A DNA stretch of 64,000 nt from Saprospira grandis (GCF_027594745.1 NZ_CP110854.1:3613501-3677500); one strand, 5' to 3'; shown: positions 51,771 to 63,584, counted from the first letter of the stretch. Program-made: numbers and translations. Notes: a model not told the origin generated them from the sequence alone.

Positions 51771-54700
51771 ATACTAAACCCATTGCAGGCAAAGCAGCAT
51801 TGAAACGACATAATTTTCTCTTTAGTATGGACTGACTCTGTATACTAAACCCATTGCAGGCAAAGCAGCATTGAAACTACGTACGGAACCTGCTACACGA
51901 CCGACCCTGAGCGATACTAAACCCATTGCAGGCAAAGCAGCATTGAAACCGCCGCCCGCCGAAACAGAAGGCGTAACAGAAGCCATACTAAACCCATTGC
52001 AGGCAAAGCAGCATTGAAACTGGTCTAAGCTGTGGAAAATTACAGCTACATCAGATACTAAACCCATTGCAGGCAAAGCAGCATTGAAACACTTCTAAAA
52101 TATATCTATATGGAAGAAGTTTAATACTAAACCCATTGCAGGCAAAGCAGCATTGAAACATGCAGGCAAGCAGCGTTTGCTGCACCTGCAGCTTATACTA
52201 AACCCATTGCAGGCAAAGCAGCATTGAAACTTCGTAAATCTCGAAATTTGCACGGCCTTCAACGGCATACTAAACCCATTGCAGGCAAAGCAGCATTGAA
52301 ACTCCCCCAGCATTGCACTGGGGGAGGTGGATAAAATACTAAACCCATTGCAGGCAAAGCAGCATTGAAACATCTAAACGGTTATGATTATGCTACAGAT
52401 ACTTTTATACTAAACCCATTGCAGGCAAAGCAGCATTGAAACAATTTATCCACCACATCCTCGACCGAGCCAGATAAATACTAAACCCATTGCAGGCAAA
52501 GCAGCATTGAAACTTTTCTGGCAGCATTCCAAAATCCTGTGAAGGCAATACTAAACCCATTGCAGGCAAAGCAGCATTGAAACCTACAATGTCTTTGTTG
52601 ACTCATAGAGACTTAAAAGGATACTAAACCCATTGCAGGCAAAGCAGCATTGAAACCGCTCAACAAACCAAGGAAAAAAGGCTCCCCTCCAAAATACTAA
52701 ACCCATTGCAGGCAAAGCAGCATTGAAACTTTTTTGCATGGTAAATGGTTTAGAAAGGATTTCATACTAAACCCATTGCAGGCAAAGCAGCATTGAAACA
52801 TCAACCGCTTCGCTGTGGTTACAGAACAACTACATACTAAACCCATTGCAGGCAAAGCAGCATTGAAACTTTCCCAGCATCGTCCTCTAGAAAAGGATAC
52901 AGATACTAAACCCATTGCAGGCAAAGCAGCATTGAAACTTCAGCCGCCAAAAAAGATGCGGCGGCGGCCAAAATACTAAACCCATTGCAGGCAAAGCAGC
53001 ATTGAAACAATATTGGGGTTGCTGAGGTCGTCTGTTGAAGCCTATACTAAACCCATTGCAGGCAAAGCAGCATTGAAACCATACCCCGTTCTACTTCTGC
53101 TTCAACCTGCGCCAATACTAAACCCATTGCAGGCAAAGCAGCATTGAAACCATATAATAGGTTCGAATCCTATCTAACGTACAACAATACTAAACCCATT
53201 GCAGGCAAAGCAGCATTGAAACTGTAAAATTTAGACATCAACTCATCATAGAGTTTAATACTAAACCCATTGCAGGCAAAGCAGCATTGAAACCTTCTCC
53301 GACTATGTTGACTCCTTTATGCAGATCCATACTAAACCCATTGCAGGCAAAGCAGCATTGAAACGCAATAACTGGAAGTTACGACCTTTACCCAGTCTTA
53401 TACTAAACCCATTGCAGGCAAAGCAGCATTGAAACTGCCCGAAGGCAACGCTCTGAGCCTAAATGCTATTTATACTAAACCCATTGCAGGCAAAGCAGCA
53501 TTGAAACTTCGTACTGGAAAAAGGGAGAGCCAGGGAAGTCGTATACTAAACCCATTGCAGGCAAAGCAGCATTGAAACAGGGGCTAGTTCGCCCCCATCT
53601 CCAAGATTCCTCTATACTAAACCCATTGCAGGCAAAGCAGCATTGAAACTGACTTGCTTGAGCAAATCGCTAAGGACTATGTAAATACTAAACCCATTGC
53701 AGGCAAAGCAGCATTGAAACAAAAACAAGTGAGTGCAACGAACACCATACCGATGCATACTAAACCCATTGCAGGCAAAGCAGCATTGAAACTTATCCAC
53801 ACCTGATCAACACCCTCTTATTCTTGGAATACTAAACCCATTGCAGGCAAAGCAGCATTGAAACATGGACAGGCTGGAGAAGAGAGGAATAAAAGCAGTA
53901 TACTAAACCCATTGCAGGCAAAGCAGCATTGAAACTCCGCATCGGCCCGAGCAGTTACACGCAATTCAATACTAAACCCATTGCAGGCAAAGCAGCATTG
54001 AAACTATATTCTTTTTTTAATTAACAATTATTAATCATTTCAAATACTAAACCCATTGCAGGCAAAGCAGCATTGAAACCCTCTGGCCCCATTCCCGCAA
54101 ATCGGGCAATTTGATACTAAACCCATTGCAGGCAAAGCAGCATTGAAACTGCTTGACTAAGTCCATAATATTTTAATTACTGTATACTAAACCCATTGCA
54201 GGCAAAGCAGCATTGAAACCTTCCCCACCTTGGTTCATCTTTTCGATAAAAGATCATACTAAACCCATTGCAGGCAAAGCAGCATTGAAACATAAAGTTT
54301 TTTTTAATAAATTAAAGAGAGGTTATATACTAAACCCATTGCAGGCAAAGCAGCATTGAAACAAGATGTTCTTTAAATTCAGAAAGATTTTCTGTATACT
54401 AAACCCATTGCAGGCAAAGCAGCATTGAAACCCGTCATCGTCTTTTGAAAAACGTCCGTGTTTTATACTAAACCCATTGCAGGCAAAGCAGCATTGAAAC
54501 AAATTATTTGTTGGACAAATTAATTCCAACAACAATACTAAACCCATTGCAGGCAAAGCAGCATTGAAACTCCAATGAAAGTTACACTGAGAAACCTAGT
54601 TTCCCAGATACTAAACCCATTGCAGGCAAAGCAGCATTGAAACACCCCCACAATTTTAATAATCTCTACGCCACTAGAATACTAAACCCATTGCAGGCAA

Positions 54701-57700
54701 AGCAGCATTGAAACAGGAGAAAACTTTAGCAGATCTTTTGCTGCTTCTCATATACTAAACCCATTGCAGGCAAAGCAGCATTGAAACTTGGGAGGCGGCG
54801 CCGCTTTGGCCTTAATTGTCTAATACTAAACCCATTGCAGGCAAAGCAGCATTGAAACATTTATTAGGAATGGGTATTGAGACGGCAAAACAATATACTA
54901 AACCCATTGCAGGCAAAGCAGCATTGAAACAATTCGAAGACAGGCGAAATAACAAACTATCTAAATACTAAACCCATTGCAGGCAAAGCAGCATTGAAAC
55001 TTCTTCGTCCGGAAAGTAAAAGAAGGCGCTCTCTATACTAAACCCATTGCAGGCAAAGCAGCATTGAAACAACTCTTTGTTTAACAATTGTACATTCATG
55101 GGGTATACTAAACCCATTGCAGGCAAAGCAGCATTGAAACTATTGGGATACGTGTCTTATTAGACAAAGGGATATTATACTAAACCCATTGCAGGCAAAG
55201 CAGCATTGAAACTATTCGCTCTCCATCATGTTCTATGATAGAGAGGATACTAAACCCATTGCAGGCAAAGCAGCATTGAAACTACTACCGCCAAAGCGGT
55301 TGATCAGTTTCTTTACTAATACTAAACCCATTGCAGGCAAAGCAGCATTGAAACAACCTGAAGAAGTTTCAATACGGCGGATGATTTCATATACTAAACC
55401 CATTGCAGGCAAAGCAGCATTGAAACTACCTCTGAGATAAGGAAAGCTTCCAGTGGTTAGATACTAAACCCATTGCAGGCAAAGCAGCATTGAAACGCAG
55501 TAGAATTGGTCGCCTTAGTGCGATTGCTGATACTAAACCCATTGCAGGCAAAGCAGCATTGAAACGAATTTTACCCAATCTTTTTCAGTGAAGTGGAACC
55601 TATACTAAACCCATTGCAGGCAAAGCAGCATTGAAACACGCTTGAGAATTGCTTTGTTTGGGCCTTTGGACAATACTAAACCCATTGCAGGCAAAGCAGC
55701 ATTGAAACTTGCCTTGGATAAGCTAAGTCTGAAGAAAAGTACATACTAAACCCATTGCAGGCAAAGCAGCATTGAAACTTACGCTTAGCCGCCAACATCG
55801 CCTTAGCCAAATCAAATACTAAACCCATTGCAGGCAAAGCAGCATTGAAACAAACCAAAACAAAAATAATATTAAAATGAAAGAAAGATACTAAACCCAT
55901 TGCAGGCAAAGCAGCATTGAAACTGTAACCTAGTATTTCTAAGTAAATTAGCAATAGAGAATACTAAACCCATTGCAGGCAAAGCAGCATTGAAACCGCC
56001 ACGTGCTTGCTTCGCTTGCTTTAGTACCACAAATACTAAACCCATTGCAGGCAAAGCAGCATTGAAACACTTGAGCCAATTCAGCAACAAACCCTTTTAG
56101 GCTTATACTAAACCCATTGCAGGCAAAGCAGCATTGAAACCGCTACCGTATGCAGCAGATAACGGAGTTTAAGTATACTAAACCCATTGCAGGCAAAGCA
56201 GCATTGAAACTGTGCAGAACGGGGGCTGGGGTGTAAAATGCTTAGAGATACTAAACCCATTGCAGGCAAAGCAGCATTGAAACTAAGGTGTGGGATGTCC
56301 TCTGATTGCATAGGCAAATACTAAACCCATTGCAGGCAAAGCAGCATTGAAACCTCCTTGCGAGTGTGGGGCCGACTTGGATCGTTATATACTAAACCCA
56401 TTGCAGGCAAAGCAGCATTGAAACAGGCAAAAACTCATCAAAGGCAAATTGCCTAAATATTTAATACTAAACCCATTGCAGGCAAAGCAGCATTGAAACG
56501 TCGACTAAACTCCGAGTCCCACAATACTGTCTTATACTAAACCCATTGCAGGCAAAGCAGCATTGAAACCTCTAATCATATCAGCTATGATTAAAGGTAA
56601 ATAAAAATACTAAACCCATTGCAGGCAAAGCAGCATTGAAACAGGCATTGAACTGCCCGATAGCCTAGTTTGGCTACCAGATACTAAACCCATTGCAGGT
56701 AAAGCAGCATTGAAACAACTTTTTTATAATTTTTTCCCTAATTATTTGTTATACTAAACCCATTGCAGGCAAAGCAGCATTGAAACGGAATTAGTACTAC
56801 TTGTTATATTGAGGGAGTACTATACTAAACCCATTGCAGGCAAAGCAGCATTGAAACCTTAGCTACTACAATCTTTGTTTTCTCCCCAGAAAAATACTAA
56901 ACCCATTGCAGGCAAAGCAGCATTGAAACTGTATGACCTCCTATAGGGAGAGACAGCAGTGTCATACTAAACCCATTGCAGGCAAAGCAGCATTGAAACA
57001 CATTTTCTTAAATTTAGGAGGTCTTTTATCATTGATACTAAACCCATTGCAGGCAAAGCAGCATTGAAACCCATCTATATTCAACAATATGTAAGTCTGT
57101 TGGTGAATACTAAACCCATTGCAGGCAAAGCAGCATTGAAACTTCAAGGTCAAACATTGAGTCTTGAAAAGGAATCAATACTAAACCCATTGCAGGCAAA
57201 GCAGCATTGAAACATAAGCAAGAAGTACCTTTGCCTTCTTATGTTGTATACTAAACCCATTGCAGGCAAAGCAGCATTGAAACGTTCTAGTTCCTCTAGA
57301 CTGATACGCTCATCCCGCAAATACTAAACCCATTGCAGGCAAAGCAGCATTGAAACTAAGAGTCTGCTTAGAGAAGACAGATGATACCAGATACTAAACC
57401 CATTGCAGGCAAAGCAGCATTGAAACAACATAAGAATATTGTTATACTTCTTATATTGGTTAAAATACTAAACCCATTGCAGGCAAAGCAGCATTGAAAC
57501 TTATACGGTGATGGTGAATCAACACCTCAACTTGAATACTAAACCCATTGCAGGCAAAGCAGCATTGAAACACTCTCTCAAGACATCTTTTGCCTCGTTG
57601 GCAATATACTAAACCCATTGCAGGCAAAGCAGCATTGAAACAACTTTTAAAAGTCAGTCCTCCGTAACCTTTAAAAATACTAAACCCATTGCAGGCAAAG

Positions 57701-60700
57701 CAGCATTGAAACACAACAGATTTCATTCCTGATCCTACAGGAAGTATTTATACTAAACCCATTGCAGGCAAAGCAGCATTGAAACATCGCCTTGGAAAAT
57801 ATATTTTGCTGGAGCAACTATACTAAACCCATTGCAGGCAAAGCAGCATTGAAACTTCATTATTTTAATTTTAGTTATTTACAATATCGAATACTAAACC
57901 CATTGCAGGCAAAGCAGCATTGAAACTTGGTGGGGACTACCGTTACACCAACACTGCTGCAATACTAAACCCATTGCAGGCAAAGCAGCATTGAAACAAG
58001 AGCCAACACAGCAGCAGCTCTATCGAGAGCCAAATACTAAACCCATTGCAGGCAAAGCAGCATTGAAACTTTTAAATCTGAATTATGAGTGTTTTTAATT
58101 GCTATACTAAACCCATTGCAGGCAAAGCAGCATTGAAACAAAGAAAAGCTTATGAAGAATATATTAAAATTACTAATACTAAACCCATTGCAGGCAAAGC
58201 AGCATTGAAACTTCATAGGTTATTTGGGTAATACTCCTATTAAAATATACTAAACCCATTGCAGGCAAAGCAGCATTGAAACGTCCCAAATATTTGGGTT
58301 TTTTGGACATTATATATATACTAAACCCATTGCAGGCAAAGCAGCATTGAAACTTCCGCATCCCGAAGATCCCTCCTTAATCTGGAGAATACTAAACCCA
58401 TTGCAGGCAAAGCAGCATTGAAACATCCTTACTAGTTTCCTATATGCCTAGCTGGTGGAATACTAAACCCATTGCAGGCAAAGCAGCATTGAAACCCGAA
58501 GATGGTACTGTCTTTATGACGCAGAGACAAATACTAAACCCATTGCAGGCAAAGCAGCATTGAAACTTTGTAGCAGTACCAGAAGATATTGAACTGCAGA
58601 CATACTAAACCCATTGCAGGCAAAGCAGCATTGAAACATCTCTACTTGTAGTCCCCATTTCTGGGAAATAATACTAAACCCATTGCAGGCAAAGCAGCAT
58701 TGAAACGCCCGTCGTGGCTCCTCCTGAGCCTGTTATTTCTATACTAAACCCATTGCAGGCAAAGCAGCATTGAAACATCTAACGTCCCGTGGTTTTCCGG
58801 GGCGTATAGAATACTAAACCCATTGCAGGCAAAGCAGCATTGAAACAGCTGGGACGAACAGCAGTCTCAGCTCAAGCCTATATACTAAACCCATTGCAGG
58901 CAAAGCAGCATTGAAACATCATAGCTATCATAGCGATAGCTATTAGGCATATACTAAACCCATTGCAGGCAAAGCAGCATTGAAACTTCCGTTGCGCAGC
59001 TCTCCGTCTGCGACGTACTTCTATACTAAACCCATTGCAGGCAAAGCAGCATTGAAACTCCATAATATCAGCAGAGCAGCCGATGCCAGCCCCATACTAA
59101 ACCCATTGCAGGCAAAGCAGCATTGAAACATCTTGTAGGTTCATACAAATCTTTGTGGACGTAATACTAAACCCATTGCAGGCAAAGCAGCATTGAAACC
59201 TTCTGTACCTGTGTAATAATCTCTTGATATTAATACTAAACCCATTGCAGGCAAAGCAGCATTGAAACCGTACCACGAACGGTACAACACATGTGATAAC
59301 TCATACTAAACCCATTGCAGGCAAAGCAGCATTGAAACTATAATTTTTAAATTTAGAGATATTACTGTCCAATACTAAACCCATTGCAGGCAAAGCAGCA
59401 TTGAAACTCCATAATATCAGCAGAGCAGCCGATGCCAGCCCCATACTAAACCCATTGCAGGCAAAGCAGCATTGAAACAGTTAAGGGTGTAGTCCTTTTC
59501 GGAGCTTCCTTGATATACTAAACCCATTGCAGGCAAAGCAGCATTGAAACTCAGCCAAATGCTTGCCTGATGGTGCAGGTACAAATACTAAACCCATTGC
59601 AGGCAAAGCAGCATTGAAACATTTACAGTTTTAGTTGATTCTGAGTCTAATTTGCATACTAAACCCATTGCAGGCTAAGCAGCATTGAAACTTCCTCGTT
59701 GCTCCTAACGAAGATGGCAGTTGTCGTTTGTATACTAAACCCTTTGCAGGCTAAGCAGCATTGAAACTGGGACGGCATAAGCTTAGGGCTTAACAAGTCC
59801 AAATACTAAACCCTTTGCAGGCTAAGCAGCATTGAAACTCTCCCAGGCTGTAGGAGAAAGGAATAAGTCTTTTATACTAAACCCATTGCAGGCGAAGCAG
59901 CATTGAAACTAACGCTAAGGGGGCTGTAGAGGGAAGGGCTAAATACTAAACCCATTGCAGGCGAAGCAGCATTGAAACTGTTACCGCATCAGCTCTCATT
60001 GCCATCAAAGCCAATACTAAACCCATTGCAGGCGAAGCAGCATTGAAACTGCAGCATTGGGTTCGCTGTACTGTAAGTGCTACTTATACTAAACCCATTG
60101 CAGGCGAAGCAGCATTGAAACTAGGGACAGAGTCTGAAATTAAGAAAGAGGCAGCATACTAAACCCATTGCAGGCGAAGCAGCATTGAAACTCTGAGCAG
60201 AGCTATCGACGCATAGCTCTTTGCCATACTAAACCCATTGCAGGCGAAGCAGCATTGAAACTTGGGTTACTCCTTACGTCGCTGAAATGTTTTAATACTA
60301 AACCCATTGCAGGCGAAGCAGCATTGAAACCACGCTTGGGAAATCAGCACCTCCCCACGTGGAGATATACTAAACCCATTGCAGGCGAAGCAGCATTGAA
60401 ACCTGGGAAAGATGAGGGGCTACACACCAAATATATAATACTAAACCCATTGCAGGCGAAGCAGCATTGAAACGCCCTAAACAATTTCAGGCAAAAATCA
60501 ATAATTCTATACTAAACCCATTGCAGGCGAAGCAGCATTGAAACATTTTTAAATTTTATTTCTTATGACTCTTTATTTCATACTAAACCCATTGCAGGCG
60601 AAGCAGCATTGAAACTTCTCCAGACAAAGGTCGGGAGATCTCTGATTACTTAATACTAAACCCATTGCAGGCGAAGCAGCATTGAAACTGTGCCGCAAAA

Positions 60701-61171
60701 TTGCGTTTTCTAACCTAGCCCTGCGCAAATACTAAACCCATTGCAGGCGAAGCAGCATTGAAACTGCCTACGGAAATACGTGACCCCAAGTTCCCCATAT
60801 ACTAAACCCATTGCAGGCGAAGCAGCATTGAAACTGAATCGTAGCCAACAATAAGCGTGAGCTACGCTACGATACTAAACCCATTGCAGGCGAAGCAGCA
60901 TTGAAACCGGGCCAGAGCAACCCACAGGTAGAATTTTCTCTCACATACTAAACCCATTGCAGGCGAAGCAGCATTGAAACTATTCTGCTCGTGTACCTCA
61001 TCCACAAGGATGGTGATACTAAACCCATTGCAGGCGAAGCAGCATTGAAACGAAGCAATATCCACTAAAGAAACTAACTGCTTGATAATACTAAACCCAT
61101 TGCAGGCGAAGCAGCATTGAAACTTTTTAGATCGTAGGAGTGTAAAAAGCTTTTACGATACTAAACCCATT
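51771..61171 (+). CRISPR. CRISPR array: 132 full repeats plus one truncated, 132 spacers, no cas genes nearby
   Basis: The 36-bp repeat begins ATACTAAACCCATTGC and ends GCAGCATTGAAAC. Starts were read by eye from 51771 to 61088 with a period of 69-76 bp; a 14-nt repeat stub sits at 61158. Spacers are about 33-40 nt, mostly 35. The ATTGAAAC 3' end is the usual crRNA 5' handle of type I-B/III arrays, so transcription is rightward. Repeats 1-111 carry GGCAAAG (one C-to-T change at repeat 70, 56681), 112-114 GGCTAAG (113-114 also CCCTTTG for CCCATTG), and 115-132 GGCGAAG. One 35-nt spacer occurs twice (59059 and 59408). The spacer at 53151 contains a tRNA T-arm. No cas1, cas2, cas6 or effector lies in the window. 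Confidence 0.98.
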
Positions 61172-61182
61172 CAGCCAATAAT

Positions 61183-61350
61183 CGCCCAGGGACAAAAGCC
61201 CCTAGGCTAATTCAATGGAGTGAGCCCTAAAGGGCCTCAAATTATGACCTACTGCTTTGCTCCATTGTTATTGCAGGGGAGGGCCATATCCAAAGGCCCT
61301 CTTTAGAGGGCTGTCTGAAAAAAGCTAGCCTAGGGGCTTGTCCCTAAGCA
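61183..61350 (+). mobile_element. MITE-like inverted-repeat element, copy c, at the CRISPR trailer end
   Basis: It shares AGCCCTAAAGGGCCTCAA and GGGCCATATCCAAAGGCCCT with copy a. Its left end (CGCCCAGGGACAAAAGCCCC) is slightly decayed and lies 11 bp from the broken last CRISPR repeat. Confidence 0.6.
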
Positions 61351-61374
61351 GCGGAGCAGGAGGCCGTATGGAGA

Positions 61375-62098
61375 TAGCTTTTATTAGTCCCTCAACTTTT
61401 TCTTGAGATTTTTGAAGGAAGGGAGAGGAATGAGAATAAGCCTTTTACTGATAAAGCTTTATATTAGAATGTGTTATGGGCCGATGGTTTTAAAACTATC
61501 GGCTCATTTTATTGCGCTTAGTCTGTTCTCCTTTGTTGCTGTGGGTTTCAACCTACAGGTACATATATCCATGCTACAGGCCCCAAAAAATAAACCTAGT
61601 CCCTCAACTTTTTCTGTGGAGATAGAAGAGGAGGAAAAAGTGAAGAATGCGTCTTTTAACGGCTGGGCAGTTTTGGGCCCATGGGCTTCAGCCTATGGTT
61701 GTGGGACTATGCAAACTGGCGGGCTAAAGCCCTTTTTGTGGCCCTTTGGCCTTCGGCCATGGCGGCTTAGCCGCCTGCTATTCATCGGCTAGGAACAAGC
61801 CCCAAGCTGTAGAAGAAGATGCTAAATAGCTCCTTTATTAGTCCCTCAACTTTTTCTTCTGCCTTTAGAGGGGAGATGAGTCTCTTCAGAACTAGTAGGT
61901 TTTGGGTCCTGCGACTTTTCATTAGTCCCTCAACTTTTTCTGTGTAAAGAGGAGAGGGGAAAGTGAAAAAAAAGCCTTGTATATGAAAAGGAGCTATTTT
62001 GTTTTCAGGTCCTGCGGCTTTTAAGCTGCAGGCCAGTTGTTGGTCAGGAGTGGGCTCTGCTGTACCTAAATTGGCTGCTGGTTTCAACCTGCAGCCAC
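61375..62098 (+). repeat. Palindrome-rich intergenic island 4
   Basis: No gene was seen. It contains four tags of the ATTAGTCCCTCAACTTTTTC type (61383, 61597 partial, 61837, 61921) separated by palindromes such as GGGCCGATGGTTTTAAAACTATCGGCTC (split arms), CAGTTTTGGGCCCATGGGC and GCGGCTTTTAAGCTGC. A partial GC-rich tail (GGCC-TTC-GGCC, GGCGGC-TTA-GCCGCC) is at about 61747. Confidence 0.7.
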
Positions 62099-62099
62099 A

Positions 62100-62258
62100 G
62101 CTAGCAGGCGGCGAAGCCGCCGCAAAGGAGCGAAGCGACTTGGCCTAGGGGCCTGAAAGGGTGCCGCGCAGCGGCAGACCCAGCCAGCTTGCTGGCGCAG
62201 GGCCGAGCAGACCTGCGAGCCCTGCAAGGGCCCGGCCGCCAAAGGCGGCAGGCCCCAG
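62100..62258 (-). repeat. GC-rich structured element, copy 18 (-)
   Basis: Reverse backbone GCAGGGCCGAGCAGACCTGC at about 62199. The slot is GCCAGC-TT-GCTGGC, the next GCCGCGCAGCGGC; the head hairpin is GGCCGCCAAAGGCGGC. The 62260-62618 stretch after it holds AT-rich DNA with no visible gene. Confidence 0.8.
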
Positions 62259-62618
62259 AAAAAGAAAAATAAAATATAGATCTAACTGTTTGGTAATCAG
62301 TTGTAAAGGAGGGTTTAAATAGCTTGTTTTTCAAACCGAATTTAACTAATTTTAGAGCTAAATAGCTATTTGTTTTGTGGCAGAAATGCAGTTTTAATTA
62401 AATTTTTTAAAAAAATCGGAAAATAAAGTTCACAAAATGGACTTAAGTGACATTAAAGAATAGATCGGCATTTTAGTAGATGATGGACTTTAATAAAATG
62501 CTTTAACAGCTATGCCAAGAGTGGAGGCGCAAGTTGAAAATGGTTTTAATTGGAGGGCGTAGTTTTCCCAAAAGATTTTTTCCCAAACCCATGCTCTAGC
62601 ATGGGGCAAAAAGACAGC

Positions 62619-63584
62619 ATGAAAAAAAATGAGACCTTATTAACCGAACTATTTGACCTAGATGAGCTGACGGCTTGTCAGGAATTAGCCGAAAAATTAA
62701 TGGCTGCAGGAGCAAAAAGCTCAGCGCCATATTATTATTGGGTGAAGGTGGAGCTCGAAAAAGAATCGCCTAACTATTTGAATGCCAAGCGTTGTTTGCA
62801 GTTGGGCCAAAAGCGTTCTGCTGAAAAAGGACCCCTGTATTTTTTGTTTGGCCAATTGATGGAAGAAGAGGGGCGCTATGATTTGGCGCTTCATTATTAT
62901 GAGCAGGGGCAGGGCGATGAACAGGCCGATTTGGCCCAAGCCAAGTTGCTTTTTTTGTTGGAAGAAGATCTGCCCAAGGCCAAAATTTTGCTCGAAAATT
63001 TGGCGGCGCCCACTGCAGAAAGCTGCTATTTTTTGGCAGCTATTGCCTTGGAAGAAGGCGAATATTTGCAGGGAATTTCCCTCTTATCGCCGATTTGTAA
63101 CACCGAATTTGAGGAAGACTGTTTTGAGCTGCTTTGCCGCTTGCATATTGCTTTTGGAGAGGGCGAAAAAGCGCTTCCCTATTTAAAAACCTTGACCGAA
63201 AAGGCGGCAGATCCGATCGGCTATATGTCGGAATATGCGCAGCTTTTGCAGGACCTAAAACAAGATTTGGCGGCGGCCCAGGCTTGGTGCAGCTACCACA
63301 ACAGTTTGCAGCAACCCCAAATGAGCCAGGACCGAATTTTTCTGGAGAAGGCCCAAGATTTTTATGCTTTGGGTTTGCATGAGGGGGCACTCTTTTTTTG
63401 CGAGCAAGCCAATCGCCATCAGTTGAGTGTGGAAGGCCTGCGGATGCAGACAAAATTGTATAAAGTGACTGGCGCTCTGGACAAGGTGGAGGATTGTCTG
63501 CAGGAGATGGCGCAATTTTATCCGGGAATGGATATCGCGGCTTTTAGCAGCAATATGGAAAAAAATAATCCAGAGGATGAGTAG
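62619..63584 (+). CDS. TPR-repeat protein of unknown function
   Basis: A 321-residue soluble protein made of TPR-like helix pairs throughout (LTACQELAEKLMAAGAKSSA; PLYFLFGQLMEEEGRYDLALHYYEQG; KAKILLENLAAPTAESCYFLAAIALEEGEY; GEGEKALPYLKTLTEKAA; ALGLHEGALFFCEQANRHQL). There is no signal peptide. ATG 62619 (MKKNETLLTELF) is preferred; in-frame ATGs at 62550 and 62601 would add non-helical residues that overlap a CCCATGCTCTAGCATGGG palindrome. It probably acts as a protein-interaction scaffold. A 21-codon ORF follows after 65 bp. Confidence 0.75.
   Translation: MKKNETLLTELFDLDELTACQELAEKLMAAGAKSSAPYYYWVKVELEKESPNYLNAKRCLQLGQKRSAEKGPLYFLFGQLMEEEGRYDLALHYYEQGQGDEQADLAQAKLLFLLEEDLPKAKILLENLAAPTAESCYFLAAIALEEGEYLQGISLLSPICNTEFEEDCFELLCRLHIAFGEGEKALPYLKTLTEKAADPIGYMSEYAQLLQDLKQDLAAAQAWCSYHNSLQQPQMSQDRIFLEKAQDFYALGLHEGALFFCEQANRHQLSVEGLRMQTKLYKVTGALDKVEDCLQEMAQFYPGMDIAAFSSNMEKNNPEDE

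Noticed and set aside
53151..53186. A tRNA gene.
   Set aside because: Only the T-arm and acceptor 3' strand are present, and they lie wholly inside a CRISPR spacer.
58918..58950. A strongly palindromic spacer (ATAGCTATCATAGCGATAGCTAT region) as a special element.
   Set aside because: A self-complementary protospacer by chance is expected among 132 spacers; no second example with the same core.
51822..61065. Many short ORFs within the array encoding FQCCFACNGFS / FNAALPAMGLV repeats on the minus strand and TKPIAGKAALK on the plus strand.
   Set aside because: They are translations of the CRISPR repeat in different frames, interrupted by spacers; not genes.
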